From Gammaproteobacteria bacterium UBA2675 (GTDB lineage Bacteria; Pseudomonadota; Gammaproteobacteria; Pseudomonadales; Pseudohongiellaceae), in contig DEMH01000002.1 of the NCBI GenBank assembly GCA_002354805.1, forward strand, positions 1-28,894: 28,894 bases of DNA, given 5' to 3'. The translations under genes were made by a program, and so were the position numbers. The notes under the pieces were generated by a model that was not told the origin of the DNA, did no database searches, and saw nothing but the letters and a program-made list of their open reading frames with translations. This document shows, piece by piece, positions 8,123 to 15,805 of this stretch. How positions within the stretch are numbered: position 1 is the first letter of the stretch; every line of letters begins with the position of its first letter.

Positions 8123-9135
8123 GCGATGGCTGCCTGATGGCCGCCGCCGGATTGCTGTCCTGTTGCGTGTCGGTAATCCATCCATAACAGAAACTGCAGG
8201 CCAAAAATGAGTGAGGCACTGAGCAGGTGCAAGGGCTGAACCAGGGCTGGCATTCCCAGATGGCCCAGTGTCGCGCCAGAGATAACCGCCAGTACAATCA
8301 CCGCCAACACACCTCCGGCCAGTCTTGTCATGGAGTGATGCAGGCCCAGCGAACGGTAAGCCAGCCACACCAGCCAGACATTGGCGAACAATACCACAGC
8401 AGAGAAGGAACGGTGCACATAGAACACCCACTGTTGTGCGGAAATCCATGTCGAGCGGTCAGCACCCTGAACGTGGTTCAGATAGTCCATCAGTTCCCTG
8501 ATCTGAATACCCATGGTGATCTGCACAACCGTCATTGCCATGACCGCATAGAGCCATGGCCTGAATCGCCGGTCCAGCCCATTAACGGAACGCGCAGCCA
8601 CAATGCCACGCCTTGAGCGCGCCAGTGCAAACAACAGCACACCAACGATGGCCAGCGCCATTAACATATGTACGGTAATCATGCCTGGCTGCAGGTTGGA
8701 CGCTACTACCCGCGAGCCCAGCCAGCCCTGGTAGATCACCATCAACAGCGCGGCCACCGACGCAATCGTGATCCAGCGGTCGTGTCGCCGCAGCCCGATT
8801 GACTTCACAGCGGTGATCAGGATGAACAGGCCAATACTGACGCCGACCAGGCGATTGACATACTCGGTCCAGGTTTTGACCGGATTAAAGCGGGTTTCTG
8901 CATAACCGCGATCGGCATAGATTTCCTGGTAGTTGGCGGGCAGCTGTGATTCGCTGACTGGAGGAATCCAGCTCCCGAAACAGGTTGGCCAGTCGGGGCA
9001 GCCCATTCCGGCACCGGATGCGCGAACCGTCGCTCCGACGAGAATCAGAAAATAGACGGCACAAATGGTAATCAGTGCAATTCGGCGCCAGGATTTCAGT
9101 GCAGGCGTATCATCAATAAGGCTTGAATCGGTCAT
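8119..9135 (-). CDS. ctaA: Heme A synthase, COX15/CtaA family
   Basis: This is a polytopic inner-membrane enzyme of 338 residues that oxidises the C8 methyl of heme O to make heme A for aa3-type oxidases. The first helix ends in GATVRASGAGMGCPDWPTCF, whose Cys46/Cys52 pair is typical of the first periplasmic loop. Further helices contain the conserved His residues in TVHMLMALA, YVHRSFSAVV and PLHLLSASL. The catalytic Glu lies in TEYVNRLVG (Glu91), but the position usually occupied by a heme-ligand His, three residues later, is Asn94. ATG 9135 is chosen over a TTG at 9156. No ctaB or oxidase subunit genes lie in the window. Confidence 0.85.
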   Translation of the reverse strand: MTDSSLIDDTPALKSWRRIALITICAVYFLILVGATVRASGAGMGCPDWPTCFGSWIPPVSESQLPANYQEIYADRGYAETRFNPVKTWTEYVNRLVGVSIGLFILITAVKSIGLRRHDRWITIASVAALLMVIYQGWLGSRVVASNLQPGMITVHMLMALAIVGVLLFALARSRRGIVAARSVNGLDRRFRPWLYAVMAMTVVQITMGIQIRELMDYLNHVQGADRSTWISAQQWVFYVHRSFSAVVLFANVWLVWLAYRSLGLHHSMTRLAGGVLAVIVLAVISGATLGHLGMPALVQPLHLLSASLIFGLQFLLWMDYRHATGQQSGGGHQAAIA

Positions 9136-9244
9136 GTTCAGCGTATGTTCCAGCAATCGGGAGAATCAGGACACGGCGATCAGAGAGCCCGACTGATTCG
9201 GGTCTCAACACACCGTATGAGGCAAGTCTTGTTGTACGGGGATT

Positions 9245-10336
9245 TTACTCCCCTTGCCCGCCACTGGCAAAGTGCTGTGCGTCAGTTTGTGTGCGCCATA
9301 CCGACGGCGTCACACCATGAGTCTCTTTGAACGCCTTGTTGAACGAAGACAATGAGACATAACCCACATCAAGCGCGATGCTGGATATGGGAATATGTTC
9401 TTCCTCAGGATCTCGAAGCCGGCGGGCGGCCTCCTCAATGCGGTACTGGTTCAGGAACTGATTGAAATTTCTGAAGTGCATTGCCTGATTGATCAGCCGA
9501 CGCAGACGGTATTCCTGCAGGGATACCTTGGCTGCCAGGTCACCAATGGTCAGTCCTGGCTCGGCGTACAGACGCTCCTGGCGCATCGCCGTCAGAACGC
9601 GATCGATCAGCTGCTGATCATGTCGTGATACGGTGCCAGTGGGGAGAGTGGACGCTGCAATCCGCGGCTGTTCAATGGCAGTCTGAATCAGCTGTGGCGC
9701 ATCATTCTGCAGCCTGAACATGGCCAGGTTCACAAACAGGATCAGTCCAAAGATCACCATGAAATACAGGGTATCCAGCTGCGGGCCGCCGAACTGGAAA
9801 AAGCCGGAGCCAATGATCACCCCGACGATGGTACCCATGCCGATGGCAAAGGGCACCCGCACCTGACGACGCGACTCCACCAGATCACCTTCGCGGCCGC
9901 GACAGGCCATATAGACAACGTGGCAGGCCAGAAACAGCATGATCCATTGTGGAATGTAAAAGTACAGTAGATACAGGAAGGTACTGTCTCGGGGCACACT
10001 GCCACCGTAGGACAGCAGTCCAATCGTACGGATGACCATATAAAAGATGATCATGGCCGCCACTCCTGGATGGACTCGCCTCTGGTCTTCAAACAGATAA
10101 CGGGCAATCACCCACAGCACCGCCGGCGCCAGGGTTGCCAGAATGGTCAGCAGCAGGCGTACCGCCTGCGGCCAATCAACGTCGGACCGCACCAGAATGT
10201 AGGCAGTGATACAGATACTGAAGAGCACGATAAGACGGGAGATCAGCCTGCGTGGAAAATAGACTGAATACAGACAGGCGAGAAACACCAGTTGCGAAAT
10301 GGCCAGAAAACTACTGGCTGTGTGTAACCATGACAT
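9245..10336 (-). CDS. Membrane-anchored AraC-type regulator
   Basis: The first roughly 220 residues are a membrane domain of about seven hydrophobic helices (MSWLHTASSFLAISQLVFLA onward). The C-terminal part is an AraC/XylS DNA-binding domain with two helix-turn-helix units: GLTIGDLAAKVSLQEYRLRR and ISSIALDVGYVSLSSFNKAF, followed by the GVTPSVWR signature. The architecture is that of integral-membrane sensor-regulators of the AraC family, in which the membrane part probably senses a lipid or hydrophobic signal. Targets are unknown. A perfect 8-bp inverted repeat lies upstream, and the gene follows the copper monooxygenase operon on the same strand, after a terminator. Confidence 0.85.
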   Translation of the reverse strand: MSWLHTASSFLAISQLVFLACLYSVYFPRRLISRLIVLFSICITAYILVRSDVDWPQAVRLLLTILATLAPAVLWVIARYLFEDQRRVHPGVAAMIIFYMVIRTIGLLSYGGSVPRDSTFLYLLYFYIPQWIMLFLACHVVYMACRGREGDLVESRRQVRVPFAIGMGTIVGVIIGSGFFQFGGPQLDTLYFMVIFGLILFVNLAMFRLQNDAPQLIQTAIEQPRIAASTLPTGTVSRHDQQLIDRVLTAMRQERLYAEPGLTIGDLAAKVSLQEYRLRRLINQAMHFRNFNQFLNQYRIEEAARRLRDPEEEHIPISSIALDVGYVSLSSFNKAFKETHGVTPSVWRTQTDAQHFASGGQGE

Positions 10337-10402
10337 CGTGGGATTAGCCTGCCGTGCCGTGCCTGAAAGTACCCGTCAACCGGGCTGGAAGAGGTCATGA
10401 CA

Positions 10403-10424
10403 ATAAATGAGCTCGTTCATTTAT
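10403..10424. promoter_or_regulatory. Palindrome upstream of AraC-type gene
   Basis: ATAAATGA (10403-10410) and TCATTTAT (10417-10424) form a perfect 8-bp inverted repeat with a six-base spacer. It sits 67 bases upstream of the regulator start and beyond the terminator of the preceding gene, so it is in the promoter region. An operator, possibly autoregulatory, is the natural reading, but this is inference. Confidence 0.4.
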
Positions 10425-10457
10425 GCAAGCCCGCTACGGCGATGTCGCCGAAGCAAT

Positions 10458-10490
10458 AAAAAAGCCAGGCTTCCGTCGGGAGGCCTGGCT
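10458..10490 (-). terminator. Rho-independent terminator after the copper monooxygenase operon
   Basis: Read on the minus strand, AGCCAGGC (10490-10483) pairs with GCCTGGCT (10470-10463) around an 12-base loop, and the stem is followed by a run of T's (10463-10458). It lies 23 bases after the stop of the 10513-11484 gene, as expected for the end of that transcript. Confidence 0.85.
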
Positions 10491-10512
10491 TCGATCCAGC
10501 GGACGTCAGGCT

Positions 10513-11484
10513 TCAGGGATTGACGTTCACCGTGATGTACTGATCATGGTAGAGACCACCATCATCAGCACGCGCCCAGAGAATATACTGACCGGGCTTG
10601 TCAAAGGTCACTGAGGTTTCATAGATACCGTCTTCCGGATAAGGTGGCGGCGTCCAGTAGGCTCCCCAGGGTGAATTGGCACTGGCACGCGTGTCTTCCC
10701 AGGGTTTAACCTGTGGCGGGTAAAACTCGACGTTGCCGTCTCCAGATTCTTCGTCACCACGATACACGTTCCATGACAGATAAAGACCGTTCACCTTACC
10801 CACGGTGATGCGCGAGGGTGCGCGCATGAAGCGGCGAATCTCGCTGGTCGCGGTACGAGTGCTCAAGTCATAAAAACTCGCACCCGCAATACCCTGTTTC
10901 GGCAGACCATCGTCCTTCACCTCGGTACGCAGCAACAGCGGCTCGCCGACGCGCACATTGCGCACCGTATCACCGATCACACTGACCACGGGTGGCGTAT
11001 TGGCACGCGACTCCGGGGTACTGGTGCCCGCACCGAGAGAACCGGTTTCGGAGGCTATCACCACGCTGTCGATCACGTAGTCTTTAGCCAGCGTGGCGTA
11101 AGCTGTGCGGGTCTCCCCGTTTGCTGTAATGGTCCAGGCCAGCTCCTTGTCACCCCAGTCTGCTGGTACCTGCACCTTGAAGGTGAAGCGGTTGCGACGA
11201 GGCAAAAAGTGCGTGGGCTGACCGCGATCGGCCTCACCAGGCGAGAAGAAATTGTTTTCTCCGATCTGGATATCCAGTTCTTCTTCCCAGTTTTCATTGT
11301 GATAACCGAAGATGAAGTTATAGCTGCCATCGGGGTTTTGCTCCCAGCCTTCATAGGCCGGCTCGATATGCTGGCCTCTGAAGTAAGTCTGGGCCTGGGC
11401 TGGCAACGTGGCCAGCACCATCACCACACCGAGCACTGCCACGGCACCCGCCGTCACTCGTTTTGTTAAAGCACGTGCGAACAT
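10513..11484 (-). CDS. Secreted protein of unknown function, partner of copper monooxygenase
   Basis: This 323-residue protein has a signal peptide (hydrophobic core AGAVAVLGVVMVLATL, cleavage near PAQA/QTYF). The mature part is rich in aromatic residues, Gly and Pro. The N-terminal third reads FIFGYHNENWEEELDIQIGE then NNFFSPGEADRGQPTHFLPR. The C-terminal part (VTFDKPGQYILWARADDGG) looks like an Ig/PKD-type beta-sandwich. There are no cysteines and no recognised catalytic motif. Its ATG overlaps the TGA of the upstream cytochrome-monooxygenase gene by one base (TGATG), so the two are translationally coupled and probably act together outside the cytoplasm. I do not recognise a named family. 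Confidence 0.8.
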   Translation of the reverse strand: MFARALTKRVTAGAVAVLGVVMVLATLPAQAQTYFRGQHIEPAYEGWEQNPDGSYNFIFGYHNENWEEELDIQIGENNFFSPGEADRGQPTHFLPRRNRFTFKVQVPADWGDKELAWTITANGETRTAYATLAKDYVIDSVVIASETGSLGAGTSTPESRANTPPVVSVIGDTVRNVRVGEPLLLRTEVKDDGLPKQGIAGASFYDLSTRTATSEIRRFMRAPSRITVGKVNGLYLSWNVYRGDEESGDGNVEFYPPQVKPWEDTRASANSPWGAYWTPPPYPEDGIYETSVTFDKPGQYILWARADDGGLYHDQYITVNVNP

Positions 11485-13031
11485 CAGTTTTCCTCCGTCT
11501 GACTAACCATCATGGCATCGCCAGTCAGGCCAATTCGTTGTTTTTCTTCTTCTGTCAGCGTCAGATAATTGATCAGCGCCTCTGACATTTCTGCTTTTTC
11601 TTCTTCGGTTGGCTCAATCGGTGCTACCAGCGGTGCCAGACACAGCGGGCAACCAATCTGGTGGTCATTTGGCCCAAGTTGCAGCTCGCGACGACGGTTG
11701 GTCATTTCTTCGTAGAATTGATCCTCAGTCAGCGCAACCCGCATACCCAGGTCGATGAACATATTGGTCACCGAGCGGTTGCCGGAACCCTGCCAGTTAC
11801 GTGAATCCGGCACGTTAGGGTTGGTATCGGTATTGTTCATGTAGCCGACGATATGCAGGATGGTACCTTCCGGCAACAGCGGTGCCGCATCAGATTCAAA
11901 GGTATAACCGCGGACCCAGTTGTGGTCGTAGCCGACGCAGGACAATGTTTCCACCGTGTAGCCCCAGATCGCCTCCAGACACATACGCTCGCCTGGTGCA
12001 TGCAGGTGCGGCTCGAAGGTCACGATCTTGGTGGGCTGATTCAGCACCGCATAGGCATGCAATTCCTGCTGATCCTTGTTACCGGTGATGGAAATATCTA
12101 CACCGTTACCCAGACCCAGAATGGCGGGCGGATACTTGGGCTCGTAGCCTTCAGGGTGGAAGCGGAAGCCAATTTCCAGATGTCCGGTGGTATCAACACC
12201 CGTGGAGTGCAGGTGCACGGAGTTGGAAACCAGGTGCGAATTGGCACGCAGCAGGCGACCTGAATCTTCGTCGAAGATATCGGGGTTACGGGCGATTTCA
12301 TGCACCGGCCAGGACACCTGGCGGCCATCAGAAGTACCGTCCTCGTTGAATACCTGAGTAGACCAGATCATATGGTGCACGATGTTGCGCGCACCCACCG
12401 TGCCACCTGCAGCTGCAGTATCCACGTCATTGATTTCGCGGATTTCAACGGATTTGACGTATCGGTCTTCAGTCAGGCCAGTCGGTACGGACGGGATATC
12501 ACCCCACCAGTCCGGTGCCCCACCCTCTACAAATATGTCTTCGGTGCGAATGATCAGATCAGGCTCGCCGGCCGTCCAGGTTGCACCGCTGCCGAAATCG
12601 ATGGGCTCTGGGGCATCCGCCGGATTACCTTCTGGTACGCCACCGCGCGCCCAGGCAGAAATTTTTGCCAGTTCTTCGTCACTCAGTGACGGATCCTGTT
12701 TGTAGTGCTGAATACCGACATCTTTCTCGGCATACCACGGCGGCATGGCACCAGCGCGGTCGCGCAGCTGGGTGCGGTATTCAATCAGGCCCGCCCATGG
12801 CACCACTTCTTCGTAGCTCACCAGTGACATGGGGGCAACACCCGCCGGACGGTGACAGTTTTGACAGCTGCGCTGCAAAATAGGGGCGATGTCCTTGTGG
12901 AATGTGACTTGCTCATCATTGGACTGAGCATGGCTGAGGGAGATCGGTAAGGTGGCAAAACAGGCAGCGGCCAGCAGACGCAGCGACTGACGGGTAGTGA
13001 AACCCTTGCCGGGGGAACGCAGTATCCTCAC
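11484..13031 (-). CDS. Cytochrome c / copper type II monooxygenase-like fusion
   Basis: This 515-residue secreted protein has a signal peptide ending near SHAQ. Residues about 40-135 form a small c-type cytochrome domain with the heme motif CQNCH (56-60) and a likely axial Met in AGAMPPW (Met96). Residues about 150-450 resemble the PHM/DBH copper type II monooxygenase fold: NIVHHM (His219, His220) and VHLHSTG (His273 or His275) for one copper, and PHLHAPG (His342, His344) with a Met near TNMFIDLGM for the other. A CPLC pair lies at 461-464. The likely role is electron-fed hydroxylation in the periplasm; the substrate is unknown. GTG 13031 is preceded by a strong AAGGAGGTG. Confidence 0.8.
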   Translation of the reverse strand: MRILRSPGKGFTTRQSLRLLAAACFATLPISLSHAQSNDEQVTFHKDIAPILQRSCQNCHRPAGVAPMSLVSYEEVVPWAGLIEYRTQLRDRAGAMPPWYAEKDVGIQHYKQDPSLSDEELAKISAWARGGVPEGNPADAPEPIDFGSGATWTAGEPDLIIRTEDIFVEGGAPDWWGDIPSVPTGLTEDRYVKSVEIREINDVDTAAAGGTVGARNIVHHMIWSTQVFNEDGTSDGRQVSWPVHEIARNPDIFDEDSGRLLRANSHLVSNSVHLHSTGVDTTGHLEIGFRFHPEGYEPKYPPAILGLGNGVDISITGNKDQQELHAYAVLNQPTKIVTFEPHLHAPGERMCLEAIWGYTVETLSCVGYDHNWVRGYTFESDAAPLLPEGTILHIVGYMNNTDTNPNVPDSRNWQGSGNRSVTNMFIDLGMRVALTEDQFYEEMTNRRRELQLGPNDHQIGCPLCLAPLVAPIEPTEEEKAEMSEALINYLTLTEEEKQRIGLTGDAMMVSQTEEN

Positions 13032-13124
13032 GGGACACCTCCTTAGTTGATTATTGTTGTTGCTATTGCGACGAGCTTATTGGAGCACGAATTTACAGGG
13101 CCGTCTTGCTGATTCAGAAAAATA

Positions 13125-13172
13125 GCTGACGGATTTTTGAAATCTGCTGTATTTACTGCAAAATCCGCCAGC
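13125..13172. promoter_or_regulatory. Near-perfect inverted repeat between divergent copper-linked genes
   Basis: GCTGACGGATTTT (13125-13137) and AAAATCCGCCAGC (13160-13172) pair at 12 of 13 positions around a 22-base AT-rich spacer. The site is central to the 217-bp intergenic region between the cytochrome-monooxygenase operon (minus) and the CopC-like gene (plus). A shared operator is the most likely role; a transcribed hairpin is the alternative. Confidence 0.45.
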
Positions 13173-13202
13173 GCCGACCTGCACCAAAAAATGCTGACAT
13201 GG

Positions 13203-13208
13203 TATAAA
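13203..13208 (+). promoter_or_regulatory. Possible -10 element (TATAAA, with upstream TG) for the CopC-like gene
   Basis: TATAAA at 13203-13208 is preceded by TG at 13200-13201, as in an extended -10 promoter. No good -35 box is visible at 17 bases. It lies about 40 bases before the GTG start of the CopC-like gene. Confidence 0.3.
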
Positions 13209-13248
13209 GCGAGAGTCGATTTACGTCAGTGACAGGATAATAACAACA

Positions 13249-13770
13249 GTGACCATGCCTCCACGATTCACACTTCCAGCGCTGCTTCTAGGCGTTTTGC
13301 TTATGGCTACAGCCGGCGCCGCCTCCGCCCAGCATTTCTCGCATACCTATCGTTATACTGGCGATGTGGAAATCGATCACATTCCCGATCACGACGCTGT
13401 GCTCGCGAGCGCCCCCAATGACCTGATACTGCGTTTCAGCGACTTTGTCACATTGGTCAAACTGACGGTCAAAACGCCCGATTACAAAAATATAGACATC
13501 AAATTCCGTTATGACCCGGTAGCCAATCGTGTTTTCATCTGGCCGCTGCCGACCTTGCCGGAAGCAGCCTACTATATTGTGGACTGGGGCGTGATTGATC
13601 CGGATCGGCAACTGATGCAGGGCCAGTTCCTGTTTTCTGCAGGCCCCGATGCCCAGCTGCCCTCATCCCTGGTTACGGAGGATGAAGCGGAACACGTGAT
13701 GCTGCCCGATTATCGCCTGATCGACCCCTCGCTGTTTCAGCAACAGACAGAAAGCGGACCAGTACCCTGA
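13249..13770 (+). CDS. CopC-like periplasmic protein
   Basis: This 173-residue protein has a signal peptide (LLLGVLLMATAGAASA, cleavage before QHFSH). The mature N-terminal 100 residues follow the CopC/YobA pattern: a His- and Pro-rich start (DHIPDHDAVLASAPNDLILR), then FSDFVTLVKLTV, and the final strand pattern YYIVDWGVIDPDRQLMQGQFLF. Canonical CopC proteins have a mature N-terminal His and a DGH motif before the last strand; here DGH is replaced by DPD, so the classical Cu(II) site is not conserved. His29, His32, His44 and His48 could bind metal instead. A C-terminal tail of about 40 residues is unassigned. GTG 13249 suits the upstream agga better than ATG 13255. Confidence 0.7.
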   Translation: MTMPPRFTLPALLLGVLLMATAGAASAQHFSHTYRYTGDVEIDHIPDHDAVLASAPNDLILRFSDFVTLVKLTVKTPDYKNIDIKFRYDPVANRVFIWPLPTLPEAAYYIVDWGVIDPDRQLMQGQFLFSAGPDAQLPSSLVTEDEAEHVMLPDYRLIDPSLFQQQTESGPVP

Positions 13771-13796
13771 CCTTACTGGCCGGCAACGGACATCTC

Positions 13797-14780
13797 TCAG
13801 TCTGGAAAGTGACAGGAAACGAAATGATCATCAATAGCTGATGGTGATGCCTGCATGGCAGGTTCCTGCTGCGCGCAGATTGCCTGCGCTTTGGGGCAAC
13901 GTGTTCTGAACCGGCAACCGGAGGGCGGATTCATCGGCGACGGGATGTCGCCCTGCAACAGCGGAATGGCATCCTCCTGCGATGTCTCCAGCTCCGGAAT
14001 GGAGGCCAGCAGGGCCTGCGTGTAAGGGTGCGAGGGGTGCTGATAAACCGCATCAACACTGCCAATTTCGCACAACTTGCCCAGATACATGACGGCGACC
14101 CGGTCGCTGATGTGCTTCACCACTGCCAGGTTGTGGGCGACAAACACCATGGTCAGCTGGTAGCGGGCCTTCATGTCTTCGAGCAGGTTGAGTATCTGGG
14201 CCTGGACACTGACATCCAGCGCCGACACCGGCTCGTCACAGATCAGCACGTCCGGATCAAGCGCCAGTGAGCGGGCAATACAGATGCGCTGACACTGGCC
14301 TCCGGAAAACTGATGGGGTCGTCGATCCGCAGCCGTCTCGGGATCCAGCCCGACAGCCTCCATGACCTCTTCCACTCTGGCGCGCTGATTCGGGCGTTCC
14401 CAGATCTGCAGCCCCTCGGCAATGATGTCTTTCACACGGCGACGCGGGTTCAGAGACGATATGGGGTCCTGAAAAATCATTTGCAGGGCGGTGCGGGTCT
14501 TACGCAAAGCCTCGCCCTCAAGCCGGGTGATATCCTGGCCCTTGAAAATCACCTTTCCGCCTTTAGGTGGCGGCAGCTGCATGATTGCGCGCCCAACTGT
14601 CGACTTGCCGCAACCCGACTCTCCGACCAGCCCAAGTGTTTCGCCACGGGCGATATCGAAACTGACATCGGAAACAGCCTGGACGAGTTCGCGACCCACA
14701 TCGAAGGTGACCACAAGATGCTCAACTTTCAGGACGATATCGTCTCGTGCTCTAAGCTGGGGATTGGATGTTTCGCTCAT
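13797..14780 (-). CDS. Dpp/Opp-type ABC transporter ATPase (F-type subunit)
   Basis: This is the second ATPase of an oligopeptide/dipeptide/nickel-type importer, 327 residues. Walker A is GESGCGKST, the Q-loop is MIFQDPISSLNPR, the signature is FSGGQCQRICIARSLA (ordinary LSGGQ written FSGGQ) and Walker B is LICDEPVSALD. The C-terminal extension with CRFRTRCPKAQAIC is the cysteine-containing tail typical of DppF/OppF, associated with an iron-sulfur cluster in homologues. ATG 14780 overlaps the stop of the D-type ATPase by four bases. It is the last gene of a five-gene operon and faces the CopC-like gene convergently. Confidence 0.93.
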   Translation of the reverse strand: MSETSNPQLRARDDIVLKVEHLVVTFDVGRELVQAVSDVSFDIARGETLGLVGESGCGKSTVGRAIMQLPPPKGGKVIFKGQDITRLEGEALRKTRTALQMIFQDPISSLNPRRRVKDIIAEGLQIWERPNQRARVEEVMEAVGLDPETAADRRPHQFSGGQCQRICIARSLALDPDVLICDEPVSALDVSVQAQILNLLEDMKARYQLTMVFVAHNLAVVKHISDRVAVMYLGKLCEIGSVDAVYQHPSHPYTQALLASIPELETSQEDAIPLLQGDIPSPMNPPSGCRFRTRCPKAQAICAQQEPAMQASPSAIDDHFVSCHFPD

Positions 14781-15805
14781 GCACCGACCTCCCTGCTGCC
14801 GATCGGGTAAAAGCAGGCATGCAGATGTTCATCGCCTGCCTGCGTCAGTGCCGGTGTCTCGCGGCGACAGCGTTGCTGGACATTGGGGCAACGCGGGGCG
14901 AAGGCGCAGCCTGGTGCTGGATCAATCAGTTGTGGAGGGCGTCCCGGAATGGCATGTAATCGTGTATGCGAGGGGTCGCTGAGTCTGGGCACCGATTTGA
15001 ACAGCGCCTCTGTATAGGGATGACGCATGGCTGAGAACAGCCGCGAGGTCGGTGCGTATTCAACAATTCGCCCGGCATACATCACTGCGATGTGATCGGC
15101 ACGATTGGCAACCACACCCAGGTCGTGGGTAATCAGCACCATTCCCATCTGCCGCTCACGCTGCAAAGCCAGCAGCAGATCCAGCACCTGCCGTTGCACT
15201 GTGACATCCAGCGCTGTGGTCGGTTCATCAGCCAGCAACACCCGCGGATCGCAGGCCAGCGCAATTGCGATCACCACACGTTGACGCATGCCACCCGACA
15301 ATTGATGTGGATACTGTCGCAAGCGACCTTCAGGATCAGGGATGCCCACCTGCGCCAGCAACTCCAGCGCCCTGGCCATGGCCTGAGCCTTGTTCAGACC
15401 CAAATGCAGTTGCAGTGGTTCTGCAATCTGCACTCCCAGCGTCAATACGGGATTCAGGGCCGTCATCGGATCCTGAAAGACCATCGCCAGTCGGGGACCA
15501 CGCAGAGTGCGAAACTCGCGCTCCGACAGTTTAAGCAACTCCAGAACCCTGCCATCAACGGCCAGGCTTACCCGGCCATCAAGCTGCTGCGTGGCACGGC
15601 GCGGCAGCAGCCCCATCAGAGCACGGGCCATGACACTCTTGCCTGAGCCGGATTCACCAACAATACCAAGCGTCTGACCCCGCTGCAGCTGGAAGGACAC
15701 GTCGGAGACCGCGTGCACAATTCCAGCCTCACCACGCAATCGAACCGTCAGATCCTCAACCCTGAGCAAGGGCAGCTTTTGTGTTTGATGCTGTGAGTCC
15801 GTCAC
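14777..15805 (-). CDS. Dpp/Opp-type ABC transporter ATPase (D-type subunit)
   Basis: This is the first ATPase of the importer, 342 residues. Walker A is GESGSGKSV, the signature is LSGGMRQRVVIAIALA, Walker B is VLLADEPTTALD and the switch His lies in LITHDLGVVA. The C-terminal tail has the conserved CAFAPRCPNVQQRC cysteines followed by HACFYP. It starts with GTG 15805, which overlaps the TGA of the permease gene upstream (15802-15804), so translation is coupled. It pairs with the F-type subunit as the cytoplasmic motor. Confidence 0.93.
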   Translation of the reverse strand: MTDSQHQTQKLPLLRVEDLTVRLRGEAGIVHAVSDVSFQLQRGQTLGIVGESGSGKSVMARALMGLLPRRATQQLDGRVSLAVDGRVLELLKLSEREFRTLRGPRLAMVFQDPMTALNPVLTLGVQIAEPLQLHLGLNKAQAMARALELLAQVGIPDPEGRLRQYPHQLSGGMRQRVVIAIALACDPRVLLADEPTTALDVTVQRQVLDLLLALQRERQMGMVLITHDLGVVANRADHIAVMYAGRIVEYAPTSRLFSAMRHPYTEALFKSVPRLSDPSHTRLHAIPGRPPQLIDPAPGCAFAPRCPNVQQRCRRETPALTQAGDEHLHACFYPIGSREVGA

